Source: Leptolyngbya sp. Heron Island J (GTDB lineage: Bacteria > Cyanobacteriota > Cyanobacteriia > Phormidesmidales > Phormidesmidaceae). From it: 64,000 nt of DNA. The position numbers were made by a program, and so were the translations under genes. Location: the NCBI RefSeq assembly GCF_000482245.1, contig NZ_AWNH01000106.1, positions 124,001 to 188,000 of the forward strand, given 5' to 3'. The first letter of the stretch is position 1; each line of letters opens with the position of its first letter. The notes beneath the pieces were generated by a model. It saw nothing but the letters and a program-made list of their open reading frames with translations, made no database searches and had not been told where the DNA came from. Shown one piece after another: positions 44,744-58,250 of this stretch.

Positions 44744-45092
44744 GTCGCTAGTAATAACTACTCAGCGAAGTAGCATGCGAATTCTAACGCAAAAGTTCCC
44801 ATCATAACTTAATCAAAAGATACCGATATTTAATCTGTCCCTTGGCATTTTCCATATATAAAAGATTCGCTATGTCCCATAAGTTATATCAATGAGTGTA
44901 AGCTTGTTCCCCAATAATCGTTGGGTGGTCTGGAAAAGACTCATCCAAAAAATTTAAGATTGAGACAACAGCAGCTCTATGTAGGTTTTTGTGGTGAAGC
45001 TTTGGGATGAGGCCAATGTTGTGTTTGGCTGACCCAGAGCCCTTGAGCGCTGACTAACAGAGTAGTTTTATTAATCTGATGAATCGTTAGCT
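44744..45092. other. intergenic region without recognised gene
   Basis: No ORF with support, no tRNA and no strong hairpin were seen. It presumably contains the promoter for the small gene ending at 44522. Confidence 0.4.
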
Positions 45093-45308
45093 TCACCAAG
45101 TGACTGCTTGAGCCTGTCGGCGATATTTTTCATCAGGTTGTCGATCGAAGTCTTTTAACTCATGCCAGGCATCTTCAGCAGCGGCTGAGATGTCTTTGAG
45201 GTTGACATCAGCATGTATATTCGGTGTCTGTGTGCAACTTAGAGAAACAGAGTAAATATTTAGTTGTGAGGATATTAACGCGGGGTTAATGAATCTCAGA
45301 AAACGTCT
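45093..45308 (-). pseudogene. start-less coding-like frame after the coiled-coil gene
   Basis: This 71-codon frame follows the stop of the coiled-coil gene in the same phase, ends at TGA 45093-45095, and has no ATG, GTG or TTG. Its latter half reads like protein (DVNLKDISAAAEDAWHEL and KYRRQAQAVTW). It may be a gene remnant, a small gene with a rare start, or an eroded C-terminal extension. Confidence 0.3.
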
Positions 45309-45776
45309 TTATTCCTCGGGTGCATTGGATGAGGGACTAGCGTCTTTGGCTAATAGGTCGATAGTGTCTCCCAGAGCTGTGGTCAAGCTTTGGCGGGTTT
45401 CTTGGTGAGCGGTTTGTTCAGCTTTAAGTGCGTTGGAGATCTGCTCGCACAGAGTTAAGGCGTTGATGAGTTGCGATCGCAACTCATCAATGGATTCCAC
45501 CTGATTAACCTGATCTAACACCTGCTCCAAATCACGAGATACTTCGCCTGCAGCGGGTGTCTGCTTAAAAACTTCTAATTCATTGGCCAATGCCCGAATC
45601 CGTGTTTGGCTTCTTTCCGAATCATGGCGACGCTGTTCAGATTCCGACTCATACAGCCTGCGCCAATTAGCCGCACTGGCATAGGCCTGATCGCGCTCCT
45701 GACCTAAAACCTTGAGCTGTTGCTGTAACGCTTGAATCTCCGCTAGCCACTGGGATACTTCATTAACCATGGGCAT
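45309..45776 (-). CDS. coiled-coil hypothetical protein downstream of the atp operon
   Basis: A 155-residue, nearly all-helical acidic protein. Heptad-like repeats run from about residue 8 to 80 (WLAEIQALQQQLKVLGQERD; RIRALANELEVFK) and again near 100-140, which predicts a long coiled coil. No membrane segment. The ATG at 45776 or the next one at 45770 is likely; upstream in-frame codons cross the hairpins after the atp operon. It is separated from atp gamma by a strong terminator, so it is probably transcribed on its own. Its function is unknown. Confidence 0.6.
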   Translation of the reverse strand: MPMVNEVSQWLAEIQALQQQLKVLGQERDQAYASAANWRRLYESESEQRRHDSERSQTRIRALANELEVFKQTPAAGEVSRDLEQVLDQVNQVESIDELRSQLINALTLCEQISNALKAEQTAHQETRQSLTTALGDTIDLLAKDASPSSNAPEE

Positions 45777-45854
45777 TGTCCATGACGGTCGATTAAGGTA
45801 CAAGGATATAGCCTTTCCCCAAAAAATGTACAGGCGTTCCATGAACATAAACGT

Positions 45855-45884
45855 AGTAGGAACGTTCTATGGAACGCTCCTACT
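45855..45884. repeat. imperfect palindrome after the atp operon
   Basis: AGTAGGAACGTTC (45855-45867) pairs with 45872-45884 with one mismatch. The arm resembles that of the 48-bp palindrome at 34024-34071 (GTAGG-GCGT-CC pattern), suggesting one repeat family. It lies just past the atp terminator. Confidence 0.6.
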
Positions 45885-45888
45885 GAGC

Positions 45889-45915
45889 AAAAAAAAGGCA
45901 GTGCCTAGCACTGCC
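45889..45915 (-). terminator. intrinsic terminator of the atp operon
   Basis: Read on the minus strand, GGCAGTGC, loop TAG, GCACTGCC is a perfect 8-bp stem followed at once by eight T. It sits 43 bp after the gamma subunit stop and ends the eight-gene operon. Confidence 0.92.
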
Positions 45916-45957
45916 AACACACATGGGGTTAAAACTTAGAGCAACTCGACTGGTAGC

Positions 45958-46902
45958 TTATCCTAGAGCGGCTGCACCACCGACCACCTCAAGAATCTCT
46001 TGAGTAATAGCTGCCTGACGAGCCTTGTTATAGTCAAGGGTCAATGTTTTAACTAGCTCGCTAGCGTTGTCACTAGCATTATTCATGGCGGTCATTCGAG
46101 CCGCCAATTCACTAGCTGCTGACTCCTGGAGCGCCCGTAGTACCTGGTTATTCAGATACAGAGGCAGCAAGGCATCTAAGATCTGCACCGGATCTTGCTC
46201 AAAAATCATATCCTGAGGCAGCTGTACTTGCTGGGTTTCAACAGGCTCACGTTCCACCTGAAACCGACCACCACGGGTTGTTAGACGAAATACCTCGTCT
46301 TCTTTATCTAGACCTTCAGGATCTAAAGGCAGAAGGGTCTGAGTCACAGGTCGAGAACTGACCAAAGACACAAACTTGGTATAGATCAGCTCAACACGGT
46401 CAACCTCTTCTGACAAGAATAAAGACAATGCCTGGTCTGCAATTTGGGAGGCTTCTTCCGCTGTTGGAATTTGTTCCAAATTGTTGAATGTGGCATCAAT
46501 AGGATAATCACGATTCTGAAAGTACTGAATCGCTTTACGGCCAATCAAAATCATTTGATAGCCAATGCCAGATGCTTTGAGTTCCTTAGCCCGAATTTCC
46601 GCACGACGAATGATGTTGCTGTTGTAACCACCGCACAAACCACGGTCAGCTGAGATCACAATCAGCCCGACATTCTTAACGTCCCGGTTCTGTAACAATG
46701 GCAAGTTTGCATCTTCAAACTTCAGACGGGTTTGCAGACCATAAAACACTTGGGCTAAACGGTCGGCAAAAGGACGAGTGGCCTCAACTTGCTCCTGGGC
46801 ACGGCGCACCTTAGCGGCTGCCACTAGGCGCATGGCCTCGGTGATTTTACGGGTGTTTTTAACCGACTTAATGCGGTCACGAATCAATTTGAGATTAGGC
46901 AT
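45958..46902 (-). CDS. atpG: ATP synthase gamma subunit (also called AtpC in cyanobacteria)
   Basis: The 314-residue central stalk of F1, coupling proton flow to catalysis. It starts [27 protein letters not shown] in the family manner (shown here as [14 protein letters not shown]), and ends with [21 protein letters not shown], the C-terminal helix. Around residues 195-235 there is an insertion ([20 protein letters not shown]) typical of cyanobacterial and chloroplast gammas. The chloroplast redox disulfide cysteines are absent. It is the last gene of the operon, 68 bp after atpA. Confidence 0.96.
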   Translation of the reverse strand: MPNLKLIRDRIKSVKNTRKITEAMRLVAAAKVRRAQEQVEATRPFADRLAQVFYGLQTRLKFEDANLPLLQNRDVKNVGLIVISADRGLCGGYNSNIIRRAEIRAKELKASGIGYQMILIGRKAIQYFQNRDYPIDATFNNLEQIPTAEEASQIADQALSLFLSEEVDRVELIYTKFVSLVSSRPVTQTLLPLDPEGLDKEDEVFRLTTRGGRFQVEREPVETQQVQLPQDMIFEQDPVQILDALLPLYLNNQVLRALQESAASELAARMTAMNNASDNASELVKTLTLDYNKARQAAITQEILEVVGGAAALG

Positions 46903-46970
46903 ACGCGTTGTTTTTAGTCCGATTGTCCCTAACTAGACACGGTCTGATTAGGGACAGGACCAACCTCCTC

Positions 46971-48485
46971 CTATGCTGCCATGAAGGACTGCTTACACTC
47001 AGCAATCGCTTCTTTTGCTAATTCCTGAACTTTGTCAGTCAATTTCTTGCCTTCGTTGATTTCCTTGACCAACTCAGGCTTGCTGGTGTTGATGTAGTTG
47101 CAAAGCTCTACTACTAGAGGTGCGACCTTATCAACAGGTACATCGTCAAACAGACCGTTAATACCACCATAAACGATGGTTACCTGCTCGTGCAGAGCCC
47201 GGGGAGAGTATTGAGCCTGCTTGAGAAGCTCACGCAGACGAACACCGCGAGCGAGCTGAGCCTGAGTCGCAGCATCCAAGTCAGAGGCGAACTGGGCAAA
47301 CGCTTGCAGCTCGTCAAACTGAGCCAGTTCCAGCTTCAGCTTACCGGCTACCTTCTTCATTACTTTAGTCTGGGCTGCTCCCCCCACACGGGATACGGAG
47401 ATACCGGCGTTGATTGCTGGGCGTAGACCAGAGTTGAACAGGTCAGAAGACAAGAAGATCTGACCGTCAGTAATGGAAATTACGTTGGTGGGAATGTAAG
47501 CGGAAACGTCACCTGCCTGGGTTTCGATAATGGGCAGTGCGGTCATGCTACCTTCGCCTAGCTCAGGACTGAGCTTAGCAGCCCGCTCTAGCAGACGAGA
47601 GTGGATAAAGAATACGTCTCCGGGATAAGCTTCACGACCGGGCGGACGACGTAGCAACAAGGACATTTGACGGTATGCCTGGGCTTGCTTGGAGAGGTCA
47701 TCGTAGATCACCAAAGTTGCTTTGCCCTGGTACATGAAGTACTCAGCTAGAGCAGCACCAGTATAGGGAGCTAAAAACTGTAAAGGCGCAGGTTCGTTAG
47801 CGTTAGCGGCTACAACGATGGTGTAGTCCATAGCACCGCGCTCTTCTAGAACGCCAACTACCTGGGCTACGGATGCTGCTTTCTGACCAACGGCTACATA
47901 AACGCAGATAACGTCCTGGTCGGCTTGGTTGAGGATGGTGTCGATTGCGATCGCAGTTTTACCAGTCTGACGGTCACCAATAATCAGCTCACGCTGACCA
48001 CGACCAACTGGAATCATCGCGTCAATAGCAGTAATACCGGTCTGCATCGGCTCATAAACCGACTTCCGCGCAATAATGCCAGGTGCAGGAGCCTCCAACA
48101 AACGACTGTCAGTGGTAGCAACATCACCCTTACCGTCGATAGGACGAGCCAGCGCATCTACCACACGGCCTAGCATCGCTTCGCCCACAGGGACCTCAGC
48201 AATTTTGCCAGTTGACTTAACCGAGCTACCTTCCTTCAACTTACGGCCATCACCCATCAATACCGCACCCACATTGTCCTCTTCCAGATTCAGGGCGATA
48301 CCGACGGTGCCATCTTCAAACTCAAGCAGCTCACTGGCCATGGCCTGCTCTAGGCCGTAAATGCGGGCAATCCCGTCACCTACCTGCAGCACAGTACCCA
48401 TGTTGGATACCTTGACATCCTGGTCATACTGCTCAATCTGCTGCTTAATAATGCTACTGATTTCGTCAGGTCTGATGCTTACCAT
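46971..48485 (-). CDS. atpA: ATP synthase alpha subunit
   Basis: A 504-residue F1 subunit with non-catalytic nucleotide sites. Walker A is [14 protein letters not shown], and the signature [17 protein letters not shown] is present, along with [15 protein letters not shown]. The N-terminus [18 protein letters not shown] is standard. The gene lies 135 bp after atp delta. It forms the alpha3beta3 ring with a beta subunit encoded elsewhere. Confidence 0.98.
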   Translation of the reverse strand: MVSIRPDEISSIIKQQIEQYDQDVKVSNMGTVLQVGDGIARIYGLEQAMASELLEFEDGTVGIALNLEEDNVGAVLMGDGRKLKEGSSVKSTGKIAEVPVGEAMLGRVVDALARPIDGKGDVATTDSRLLEAPAPGIIARKSVYEPMQTGITAIDAMIPVGRGQRELIIGDRQTGKTAIAIDTILNQADQDVICVYVAVGQKAASVAQVVGVLEERGAMDYTIVVAANANEPAPLQFLAPYTGAALAEYFMYQGKATLVIYDDLSKQAQAYRQMSLLLRRPPGREAYPGDVFFIHSRLLERAAKLSPELGEGSMTALPIIETQAGDVSAYIPTNVISITDGQIFLSSDLFNSGLRPAINAGISVSRVGGAAQTKVMKKVAGKLKLELAQFDELQAFAQFASDLDAATQAQLARGVRLRELLKQAQYSPRALHEQVTIVYGGINGLFDDVPVDKVAPLVVELCNYINTSKPELVKEINEGKKLTDKVQELAKEAIAECKQSFMAA

Positions 48486-48620
48486 TGGAGTTGCTCTACT
48501 AACTCAGATATCAACAAAAAATCAATTAAACTAACCACGTCAACTTGAGAATCTCAGCTCTAAAACCTATCCTCAACTTGACATTGTGTCCGCTGACGAC
48601 ATGCGTCAAACAGCACCCTG

Positions 48621-49175
48621 CTAAGCAGTGCCCAGCTGAATACCAATCCGCCGTAACTGTCCACGTAGGCTGGCATCTACCACTTGAGAGCCAACCTTGA
48701 TGATGACACCACCCAGTAAGCTGGCATCTAAACTGGTGCTCAACTCAACTGCTTGTGCTTTGGTCATTGTCATCACCTTCTGACGAATCGATTCCTTCTG
48801 GGCATCAGAAAGCTCGACGGCAGAAGAGACTTCGGCCAGCACTGTCTGGTTCACTTCCCTAACGAGAGCCTGGTACTGACTCAAAATTGGCACCATCAAA
48901 GCCGCCCGGCCCCGATCAACCAGCAGCTGCAGAAAGTTTAAGAAATTCCCGTTGGCAGAATCTCCTAAAACCTTCTTGATCACACCCTTCTTAGCATCGG
49001 CAGATGTCAGCGGATTTGCAAAGAAATCAGTCAGCTCTTGAGACTGTTCCAAGAGTTCTAGAACACTAGCTGCCGAGGCGTTTACCTCACTGGTTGTACC
49101 ACTGTCTTGAGTTAGAGACAGCAGCGCACGAGCATAAGGCTCGGCCACTTCACCAGTAACAACGCTAGTCTTCAT
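48621..49175 (-). CDS. atpH: ATP synthase delta subunit
   Basis: A 184-residue protein of the peripheral stalk that caps F1 and joins it to the b/b' stator. Family marks are VAEPYARALLSL near the N-terminus and the C-terminal VIIKVGSQVVDASLRGQLRRI. The start overlaps the end of atpF by 4 bp, indicating translational coupling. Also called AtpD in some cyanobacteria. Confidence 0.95.
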   Translation of the reverse strand: MKTSVVTGEVAEPYARALLSLTQDSGTTSEVNASAASVLELLEQSQELTDFFANPLTSADAKKGVIKKVLGDSANGNFLNFLQLLVDRGRAALMVPILSQYQALVREVNQTVLAEVSSAVELSDAQKESIRQKVMTMTKAQAVELSTSLDASLLGGVIIKVGSQVVDASLRGQLRRIGIQLGTA

Positions 49176-49705
49176 GACTCACCTCCAAGCAAAGCAATAC
49201 TTTGGTCGACCAACTTAGTCTGCACCTCATCAGTCAAAACATTGGGTAGATCGGCCTCAACTTTGGTCAAAGCTAACGTTGCTACCCGCTGTCTTAGTTC
49301 CCGCAGCACTCTCTCCTGCTGGCTAGTCAGATCCTGCTGAGCAGATGCTTTCATCCGTTCGACATCTTTCTCTGCCTGAGCCAATACAGCTGCGCGGGCC
49401 TTCTGTGCATTTCCTTGAGCTTCAGATTTGATCTGCTCCGCCCGCGCTTGGGCCTCTTTCAAATTCTTTTGCTGCTCAATTAGAGCTGCTGCCGCCTTTT
49501 TCTGGCGATCTTCGGCACCCTTAATGGCCGCTTCAATGGTGCTACGGCGCTCCGACAAAATGTTGCCGAGAAAGCCACTGCCAAAGTAAATGAGTACGCC
49601 AATAATTATGACGAGGTTAATTAAATTTGTCTCCAGAATATCGAAGTTGAGACCAAAGCCACCTTCTTCCGAAGCAAGCAACCAGACTGTCTCCATATGT
49701 TCCAT
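49172..49705 (-). CDS. atpF: ATP synthase subunit b
   Basis: A 177-residue stator subunit: one transmembrane helix (NLVIIIGVLIYFGSGFLG, about 31-48) then a long right-handed helix rich in Lys, Gln and Ala (ERRSTIEAAIKGAEDRQKKA). Overlaps atp delta by 4 bp. An intercistronic hairpin (49764-49781) separates it from the b' gene upstream. Confidence 0.95.
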   Translation of the reverse strand: MEHMETVWLLASEEGGFGLNFDILETNLINLVIIIGVLIYFGSGFLGNILSERRSTIEAAIKGAEDRQKKAAAALIEQQKNLKEAQARAEQIKSEAQGNAQKARAAVLAQAEKDVERMKASAQQDLTSQQERVLRELRQRVATLALTKVEADLPNVLTDEVQTKLVDQSIALLGGES

Positions 49706-49763
49706 CCCAAACTGCGCCCACCAACTAGCTAATTACCAGTGGCGGTATAACTCCCGCACAAGA

Positions 49764-49781
49764 GCGTGCTCGGTAGCACGC
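49764..49781 (-). repeat. intercistronic hairpin between b' and b genes
   Basis: GCGTGCT (49764-49770) pairs with AGCACGC (49775-49781) with a 4-nt loop, in the 90-bp gap between two stator genes. It may protect or process the polycistronic mRNA. Confidence 0.5.
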
Positions 49782-49795
49782 CCGATTAAAAAAAC

Positions 49796-50281
49796 TTATG
49801 CAGCGGCCCCCAGCAGCTTGCTCAATATCTGCTGGCTCAAGGCATCAACCTGCTGCTCTAAGGCAGCCATAGCTGACTGCTTCTGAGCATCCAGATCTTT
49901 TTGAGTTGCTTCACGCTGGACCTGAGCCTCTTGCTGAGCAGATGCCATTGTTTGATCGCCGATTGCTTGGGCCTCGGCTTGAGCATCTTCAACGATTTGC
50001 TTAGCTTCCCGCCGTGCAGCAGCAAGAGCCTGCTCGTATTCCTGAGCCAGCTTTTCAGCCTTAGCAAGACGCTCTTCAGCATCTGCCGTAGTCGAGCGCA
50101 CGTAGCCATCACGCTCGTCAATAGCATTGCCTAGAGGCTTGTAGAAAACTGCGTTCAATATGATGGCTAGCAAAGCAAACTGCACAGCCATCAGGGGCAA
50201 CGTTGCATCCAGGTCAAATAAGCCACCAGCCTCTTCAGCTGCAGCTTCGACCGCAAATAGCATTACACCGGTTATCATCAC
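49796..50281 (-). CDS. atpF2: ATP synthase subunit b' (also called AtpG or AtpF2)
   Basis: A 161-residue second b-type stator subunit, found only in photosynthetic organisms with b/b' heterodimers. The membrane helix is [24 protein letters not shown] (here [18 protein letters not shown], about 29-46), then [14 protein letters not shown] and a long Ala/Gln-rich coiled coil. The start may be the third Met (50263). It lies 197 bp after the c gene. Confidence 0.95.
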   Translation of the reverse strand: MMITGVMLFAVEAAAEEAGGLFDLDATLPLMAVQFALLAIILNAVFYKPLGNAIDERDGYVRSTTADAEERLAKAEKLAQEYEQALAAARREAKQIVEDAQAEAQAIGDQTMASAQQEAQVQREATQKDLDAQKQSAMAALEQQVDALSQQILSKLLGAAA

Positions 50282-50478
50282 GTTCTATGCCCAACTATTC
50301 TGGGGCTGCCATAACAGAAAATAGGCCATCACCCAAAACAAAACCAATCAAAGACAGCCCTTTCTGAATCTCAAAATATCAGAACAGAACTGACGCCAAT
50401 TAGCCTGAAGTCAGTAATGCCAAACAGACAGAAGGGAGACAATTAAAAGACTAAATTATCTCCCCGCACCAAAGTCGC

Positions 50479-50760
<282 letters not shown>

Positions 50761-50887
50761 CTAAGCAAGTCGCCCAAAATTGAGGATTAACTCCTCTCGA
50801 AACCGTCAGAAGCTAGTTCAAGCAGCTAGCTCTAACCAAGCAGGAGATGACCCAACGTCAAATCCCAACTGGATACCTCCGAAGAGG

Positions 50888-51634
50888 TTATCCATGCTCT
50901 TCTCCACCATGACCTTCAATCGCTTCACCGATGTAGGCAGCAGCCAGGGTAGCAAAAATCAGTGCTTGAATTGCACTTGTAAACAGTCCCAACAGCATTA
51001 CAGGTAGGGGGACAAACAGAGGTACAAGTAGAACAAGCACCGCTACCACTAACTCGTCTGCAAGAATATTTCCAAACAAACGGAAACTCAGCGAGAGAGG
51101 TTTAGTGAAATCTTCAAGAATGTTGATCGGCAGCAGAATTGGAGTGGGCTCAATATACTTAGCGAAATAGCCCAACCCTCGCTCTTTAAAGCCTGCATAG
51201 AAGTAGGCCAAAGAGGTTAACAGTGCCAATGCAACAGTCGTATTAATGTCGTTTGTCGGTGCCGCTAACTCACTTGCCGGAATGTGAATTAGCTTCCAGG
51301 GCACGAGAGCACCTGACCAATTGGAAACGAAGATGAACAAGAACAGCGTTCCCACAAAAGGAACCCAAGGCCGATACTCCTTCTCTCCGATTTGATCCTT
51401 GGCGAGGTCTCGAATAAATTCGAGAGCAAACTCCATCAGGTTCTGCAAACCAGAAGGGACGCGCTCAACCTTGCTAGAGGCTAAAACTGAAACCAGAACA
51501 AGTACAGCCGCAACAAACCAGGTAGTTAGAAATACCTGGCCGTGAACCTTAAGGCCACCAACGTGCCAGTACCAATGCTGGCCGACTTCCAGCTCAGCCA
51601 ATAGAGAAAATGGGAAATTAAATGTGCTTAACAT
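50888..51634 (-). CDS. atpB: ATP synthase subunit a
   Basis: A 248-residue membrane subunit forming the proton half-channels with the c ring. The essential Arg lies in [20 protein letters not shown], and the C-terminal helix has [21 protein letters not shown] in pieces ([20 protein letters not shown]). Between atpI and the c gene on the same strand. Called AtpI in the chloroplast naming. Confidence 0.97.
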   Translation of the reverse strand: MLSTFNFPFSLLAELEVGQHWYWHVGGLKVHGQVFLTTWFVAAVLVLVSVLASSKVERVPSGLQNLMEFALEFIRDLAKDQIGEKEYRPWVPFVGTLFLFIFVSNWSGALVPWKLIHIPASELAAPTNDINTTVALALLTSLAYFYAGFKERGLGYFAKYIEPTPILLPINILEDFTKPLSLSFRLFGNILADELVVAVLVLLVPLFVPLPVMLLGLFTSAIQALIFATLAAAYIGEAIEGHGGEEHG

Positions 51635-51690
51635 CTCCGTCCGGAATCTTAATTTTTTTCGCAGATGCTCACGGAAACACGAAAATGCCC

Positions 51691-52143
51691 TTATCCTTGA
51701 GCCATGGAATCAGGCAAAACCGATGTCCATAATGTGTAGGCAATTAATGCTGCTTTATAGGTAAGGAAGCCTAGAAAAACAGGCATTATCTCTAGCTGCT
51801 GGTACTGAGTTGCAAAAACAATCAGCCCAATAAAAATCGCCAGACGACCACTGCCCAACTTTCCACGCTTGCGACCTAGTTCGGCAACACTCTTCGCCAG
51901 CATTCTTAAGTAAACCACACCGACGCACGCCCCTAGCAAATAATTCAGGGCGATGTGGCGGGAGTAAGCAAGCCAAACAGAGACGAAAATTAAAGCTGTA
52001 AACCCCAGAGTCACCAACAACAAGTTTTGCTGCAGACGAAAATACTCTCCCATGGCTTGTTCAGAAGCGGGAGGTAGCTCTGTGTCAACGTTTGCCGATT
52101 CTTCATTTGTTTGGGCCTCGACGGCTTCTTCAGGAGAAGTCAC
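51691..52143 (-). CDS. atpI: ATP synthase operon protein 1 (AtpI/Atp1)
   Basis: A 150-residue membrane protein with about four helices ([19 protein letters not shown] and others), first in the operon as usual for AtpI. The acidic N-terminal tail ([16 protein letters not shown]) is soluble. AtpI proteins help assemble the c ring, possibly with Mg2+ uptake. Weakly conserved, so the assignment rests partly on position, 56 bp before subunit a. Confidence 0.85.
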   Translation of the reverse strand: MTSPEEAVEAQTNEESANVDTELPPASEQAMGEYFRLQQNLLLVTLGFTALIFVSVWLAYSRHIALNYLLGACVGVVYLRMLAKSVAELGRKRGKLGSGRLAIFIGLIVFATQYQQLEIMPVFLGFLTYKAALIAYTLWTSVLPDSMAQG

Positions 52144-52274
52144 AGGTGATCTAAATACGTAGAAGCCATGGCTAAAGACGCTGGCAGCAATTGCTTACAC
52201 CAGTGCTAAAGCCATGGCTGATCATATCACGGCATTAATACCTATTGATGGGATTTAGTCAGCTCTTTAGGAGC

Positions 52275-53492
52275 TTACGAATGGCTAGGTAGCATAGGCG
52301 ACAGAACGGTCAGCTGTCGTCGCTGCAGCGATCGCACCTGATCCAGGGTAAATTCTGTGTCTGCAATCAGCGCAGCGACAGTCTGGGCCTCTGTTTCACC
52401 CGGTTCTGCACAGCGGCTCAAGAAATCGTATTCAGCCTCCGTAACAGTTGCTAACTGATAATCATAGTCAAAAAAACTTTTGGCAGGCCACCCTGACATA
52501 CAAGCATGTCGGCTGGGTACAGCGGTCAAGACGCTTTCGTCATTAGACCAGTCAAATTGGGGTAACGGCGGTCGGCTGAGGAAAAACTCATAATGGGTTA
52601 GTTCTGGATCGAGGAGTTCTATCAGACGGTATCGTTGGCGATCACTCAAATTCTGAGCCCGCTCCATCACATCATCTGATTCACCAACCAGGCGGTTCAG
52701 GTCCCAGTAACGGGGATTAGAAAACCCGACAAAATCTAACCCAGAGGCATCAATTAGCTCAAATAGGGTGTCAATGGTGTAGTCCACTTCCTGAGGGTGG
52801 ACATACATATCTGCAAAACATTCATCCTGATGGTTCTCAAGCGCCCAGCGTTCTTTGTCGCGTTTCACAATGCGGTTGGTTTCAGGTAAAGCATTAAATA
52901 GCTGTCGCCCAATGTGCACGCCATCACGATAGTCGCCTTGACGCTCACCCTGGAGCATAGCAATAGCCTGCTGCATCAACGATATTTCCCAGCGTCCCAA
53001 GGCTGCATATACAAATATATGCAGTAAACCTCCAGGCGCTAACTTAGTTGCCAGTGCTTGAATTCCCTTGATCGGATCGGGCATGTGGTGCAGTACGCCC
53101 ACACAGTTGATCAAATCAAACTGACCCTCTAGCTGCTCAACGTCATAGATGCTGAGTTGGTGAAAGGTAGCTCGGTCCGCACCTGAGCGCTGACAGCGTT
53201 CTCGCGCTACGTCTAACGTGCCTGCACTGAGGTCAATCCCGGTGACCTGGGCTTCAGGATTTAGATGCACCAGATACTCAGTGCCCACACCCGAGCCACA
53301 GCCTGCATCTAAGATGCTAACGGCGTTGCTACTGGGGGCACGACCGGTACAAAAGTTGTAAGCAGAGGGCCAATGCCAGCGCCAGTTATAGCCGGGAGGA
53401 GGTTCATCAATTAGAGGCTCAGGGGGAAAGGGATAGGTATCGTAAAGCTTGGCAACTGCTGCACTAACAGCCGCTTCGTTTTCGGAAGTCAT
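52275..53492 (-). CDS. class I SAM-dependent methyltransferase
   Basis: A 405-residue protein. A methyltransferase domain at about 55-190 has motif I ILDAGCGSGVGTEYL, the acidic TGIDLS and motif IV-like FDLINCVGVLHHMPDP. The N-terminal 50 residues contain a YDTYPFPPEPLIDEPPPGY stretch, and the C-terminal half (about 215-405) is an unassigned domain. This layout occurs in cyanobacterial hypothetical methyltransferases whose substrates are unknown. ATG at 53492. It converges on nothing; atpI lies 131 bp beyond its stop on the same strand, so it may lie upstream of the atp promoter. Confidence 0.8.
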   Translation of the reverse strand: MTSENEAAVSAAVAKLYDTYPFPPEPLIDEPPPGYNWRWHWPSAYNFCTGRAPSSNAVSILDAGCGSGVGTEYLVHLNPEAQVTGIDLSAGTLDVARERCQRSGADRATFHQLSIYDVEQLEGQFDLINCVGVLHHMPDPIKGIQALATKLAPGGLLHIFVYAALGRWEISLMQQAIAMLQGERQGDYRDGVHIGRQLFNALPETNRIVKRDKERWALENHQDECFADMYVHPQEVDYTIDTLFELIDASGLDFVGFSNPRYWDLNRLVGESDDVMERAQNLSDRQRYRLIELLDPELTHYEFFLSRPPLPQFDWSNDESVLTAVPSRHACMSGWPAKSFFDYDYQLATVTEAEYDFLSRCAEPGETEAQTVAALIADTEFTLDQVRSLQRRQLTVLSPMLPSHS

Positions 53493-56652
<3,160 letters not shown>

Positions 56653-56689
56653 TTGGTTGTATGGGCTCCGTTAGCGGATTCTAAGATCA

Positions 56690-56733
56690 ACCCAGTGATA
56701 GCTAAGCCAATTAACGCTTAGCTATCACTGGGT
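56690..56733 (+). terminator. hairpin after apcE
   Basis: An 18-bp perfect stem (56690-56707 with 56716-56733, arm ACCCAGTGATAGCTAAGC) with an 8-nt loop lies 37 bp past the apcE stop. The tail is TCTAGTTGGT, without a T run, so it may terminate, slow or protect the mRNA before apcA. Confidence 0.7.
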
Positions 56734-57071
56734 CTAGTTGGTGCTGAATAACTTGATGTCAGGCAGCATAGAGTAATTCTGAGGAATACCATTACAAAAT
56801 ATTACGCACTCTCTAAGAAGGTCAGCTGAATACCGGAAAATACTTTCGGAAGGTAGCTAAGCTGATACAAGATTTCTCGAAATCTGAGCTGATATTTGGC
56901 ATGCTTCAAAAGTCGAATTAGGCATTGAATCGGCGCATAGGTTGCCTGCTTGATTTGATTTAGAGTGGAAATGAGACTGCTGTTACCTTACCTTTTTAAA
57001 GGTGATATCAGTTTTTTCAAGGTGAACATTGATAGTTTCACCTGAATATATTCTTTCGGAGGAATCCATAG
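56734..57071 (+). promoter_or_regulatory. apcA upstream region and leader
   Basis: 338 bp with no gene. It ends with a strong ribosome binding site, GGAGGA at about 57059-57064, eight bases before the ATG. Near 57020-57043 AGGTGAA and TTCACCT can pair over 7 bp, and AAGGTGA occurs twice, so a leader fold or operator is possible. The promoter could not be fixed by eye. Confidence 0.5.
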
Positions 57072-57560
57072 ATGAGTATTGTCACGAAATCAATCGTGAA
57101 TGCCGATGCTGAGGCCCGTTACCTTAGCCCTGGTGAATTGGATCGAATCAAGGGATTCGTTACTTCTGGTGAGCGTCGTCTACGCATTGCTCAGGTTCTA
57201 ACTGAGTCCCGTGAGCGCATCATCAAGCAGGCTGGTGACCAGCTTTTCCAAAAGCGTCCTGACGTTGTTTCTCCCGGTGGTAACGCCTACGGTGAAGAGA
57301 TGACTGCAACTTGCTTGCGTGACATGGACTACTACCTACGTCTTGTCACCTACGGTATTGTTGCTGGTGACGTCACTCCCATCGAGGAGATTGGTTTGGT
57401 TGGTGCTAAAGAGATGTACAACTCCCTGGGCACATCCATCCCTGCCGTAGCTGATTCAGTTCGCTTTATGAAGAGTGTTGCATCTTCTCTATTGTCTGGC
57501 GACGATGCCGCTGAGGCCGCTTCTTACTTCGATTACGTTGTTGGTGCAATGTTGGGTTAA
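57072..57560 (+). CDS. apcA: allophycocyanin alpha subunit
   Basis: A 162-residue phycobiliprotein; the chromophore Cys is C81 in [14 protein letters not shown]. With ApcB it forms the trimers of the phycobilisome core absorbing near 650 nm. The start [20 protein letters not shown] is standard. It shows high use of preferred codons, as expected of a very abundant protein. The apcB gene follows 65 bp later. Confidence 0.98.
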   Translation: MSIVTKSIVNADAEARYLSPGELDRIKGFVTSGERRLRIAQVLTESRERIIKQAGDQLFQKRPDVVSPGGNAYGEEMTATCLRDMDYYLRLVTYGIVAGDVTPIEEIGLVGAKEMYNSLGTSIPAVADSVRFMKSVASSLLSGDDAAEAASYFDYVVGAMLG

Positions 57561-57625
57561 ATTGACTCAATTTTCCCACTACGCCCTTAAGCCACATCGT
57601 CAAATTTCATCAAGGAATACAGATT

Positions 57626-58111
57626 ATGCAAGACGCAATTACCTCTGTAATTAATTCTTCGGACGTTCAGGGTAAGTACCTTGATCAGTCCTCCATGGAT
57701 AAGCTAGCTGCTTACTTCCAGACTGGCGAGCTGCGTGTTCGCGCTGCTACTGCCATCGGTGCTAACGCTTCCGAAATCGTTCGTGATGCTGTAGCCAAAG
57801 CGCTGCTTTACTCTGATATCACTCGTCCTGGTGGCAACATGTACACCACTCGTCGCTATGCTGCTTGCATCCGCGACCTAGACTACTACCTACGCTATTC
57901 CACCTACGCTATGTTAGCTGGCGATCCTTCCATTCTGGATGAGCGTGTTCTCAACGGTCTAAAGGAAACCTACAACTCTCTAGGTGTACCTGTAGGTGCT
58001 ACTGTTCAAGCCATTCAGGCTATGAAAGAAGTAACTGCTGGTCTTGTTGGCGCTGATGCTGGCAAGGAAATGGGCGTTTACTTCGACTACATTTGCTCTG
58101 GTCTCAGCTAG
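57626..58111 (+). CDS. apcB: allophycocyanin beta subunit
   Basis: A 161-residue phycobiliprotein with chromophore C81 in [13 protein letters not shown] and N71 (GGNMYTTRR), the Asn that is methylated in beta subunits. Pairs with ApcA. Codon use is strongly biased. A structured 385-bp gap follows before apcC. Confidence 0.98.
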   Translation: MQDAITSVINSSDVQGKYLDQSSMDKLAAYFQTGELRVRAATAIGANASEIVRDAVAKALLYSDITRPGGNMYTTRRYAACIRDLDYYLRYSTYAMLAGDPSILDERVLNGLKETYNSLGVPVGATVQAIQAMKEVTAGLVGADAGKEMGVYFDYICSGLS

Positions 58112-58127
58112 GTCAAGTTTATGTAGT

Positions 58128-58150
58128 CTAGATTGGCCAAGCTAATCTAG
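58128..58150 (+). repeat. first hairpin between apcB and apcC
   Basis: CTAGATTGGC (58128-58137) pairs with 58141-58150 with one G-U and a 3-nt loop, 17 bp after apcB. It may stabilise the 3' end of the apcAB mRNA. Confidence 0.5.
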
Positions 58151-58156
58151 CGTTAT

Positions 58157-58250
58157 TTCGGAAGTCTGGATCGAGTGTTAGCTAATCACAATCTGTCTAT
58201 AACGAGGGATTATGACAGCTAATCATTGGTTATCGGACTTCCGAATTTTT
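58157..58250 (+). terminator. extended, leaky terminator candidate between apcB and apcC
   Basis: TTCGGAAGTC (58157-58166) pairs perfectly with 58236-58245 and is followed by five T; the interior contains further complementarity (TTAGCT/AGCTAA). A long-stem structure with a U tail fits partial termination, which would make apcAB transcripts more abundant than apcABC. Another 246 bp with no gene follow before apcC. Confidence 0.5.
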
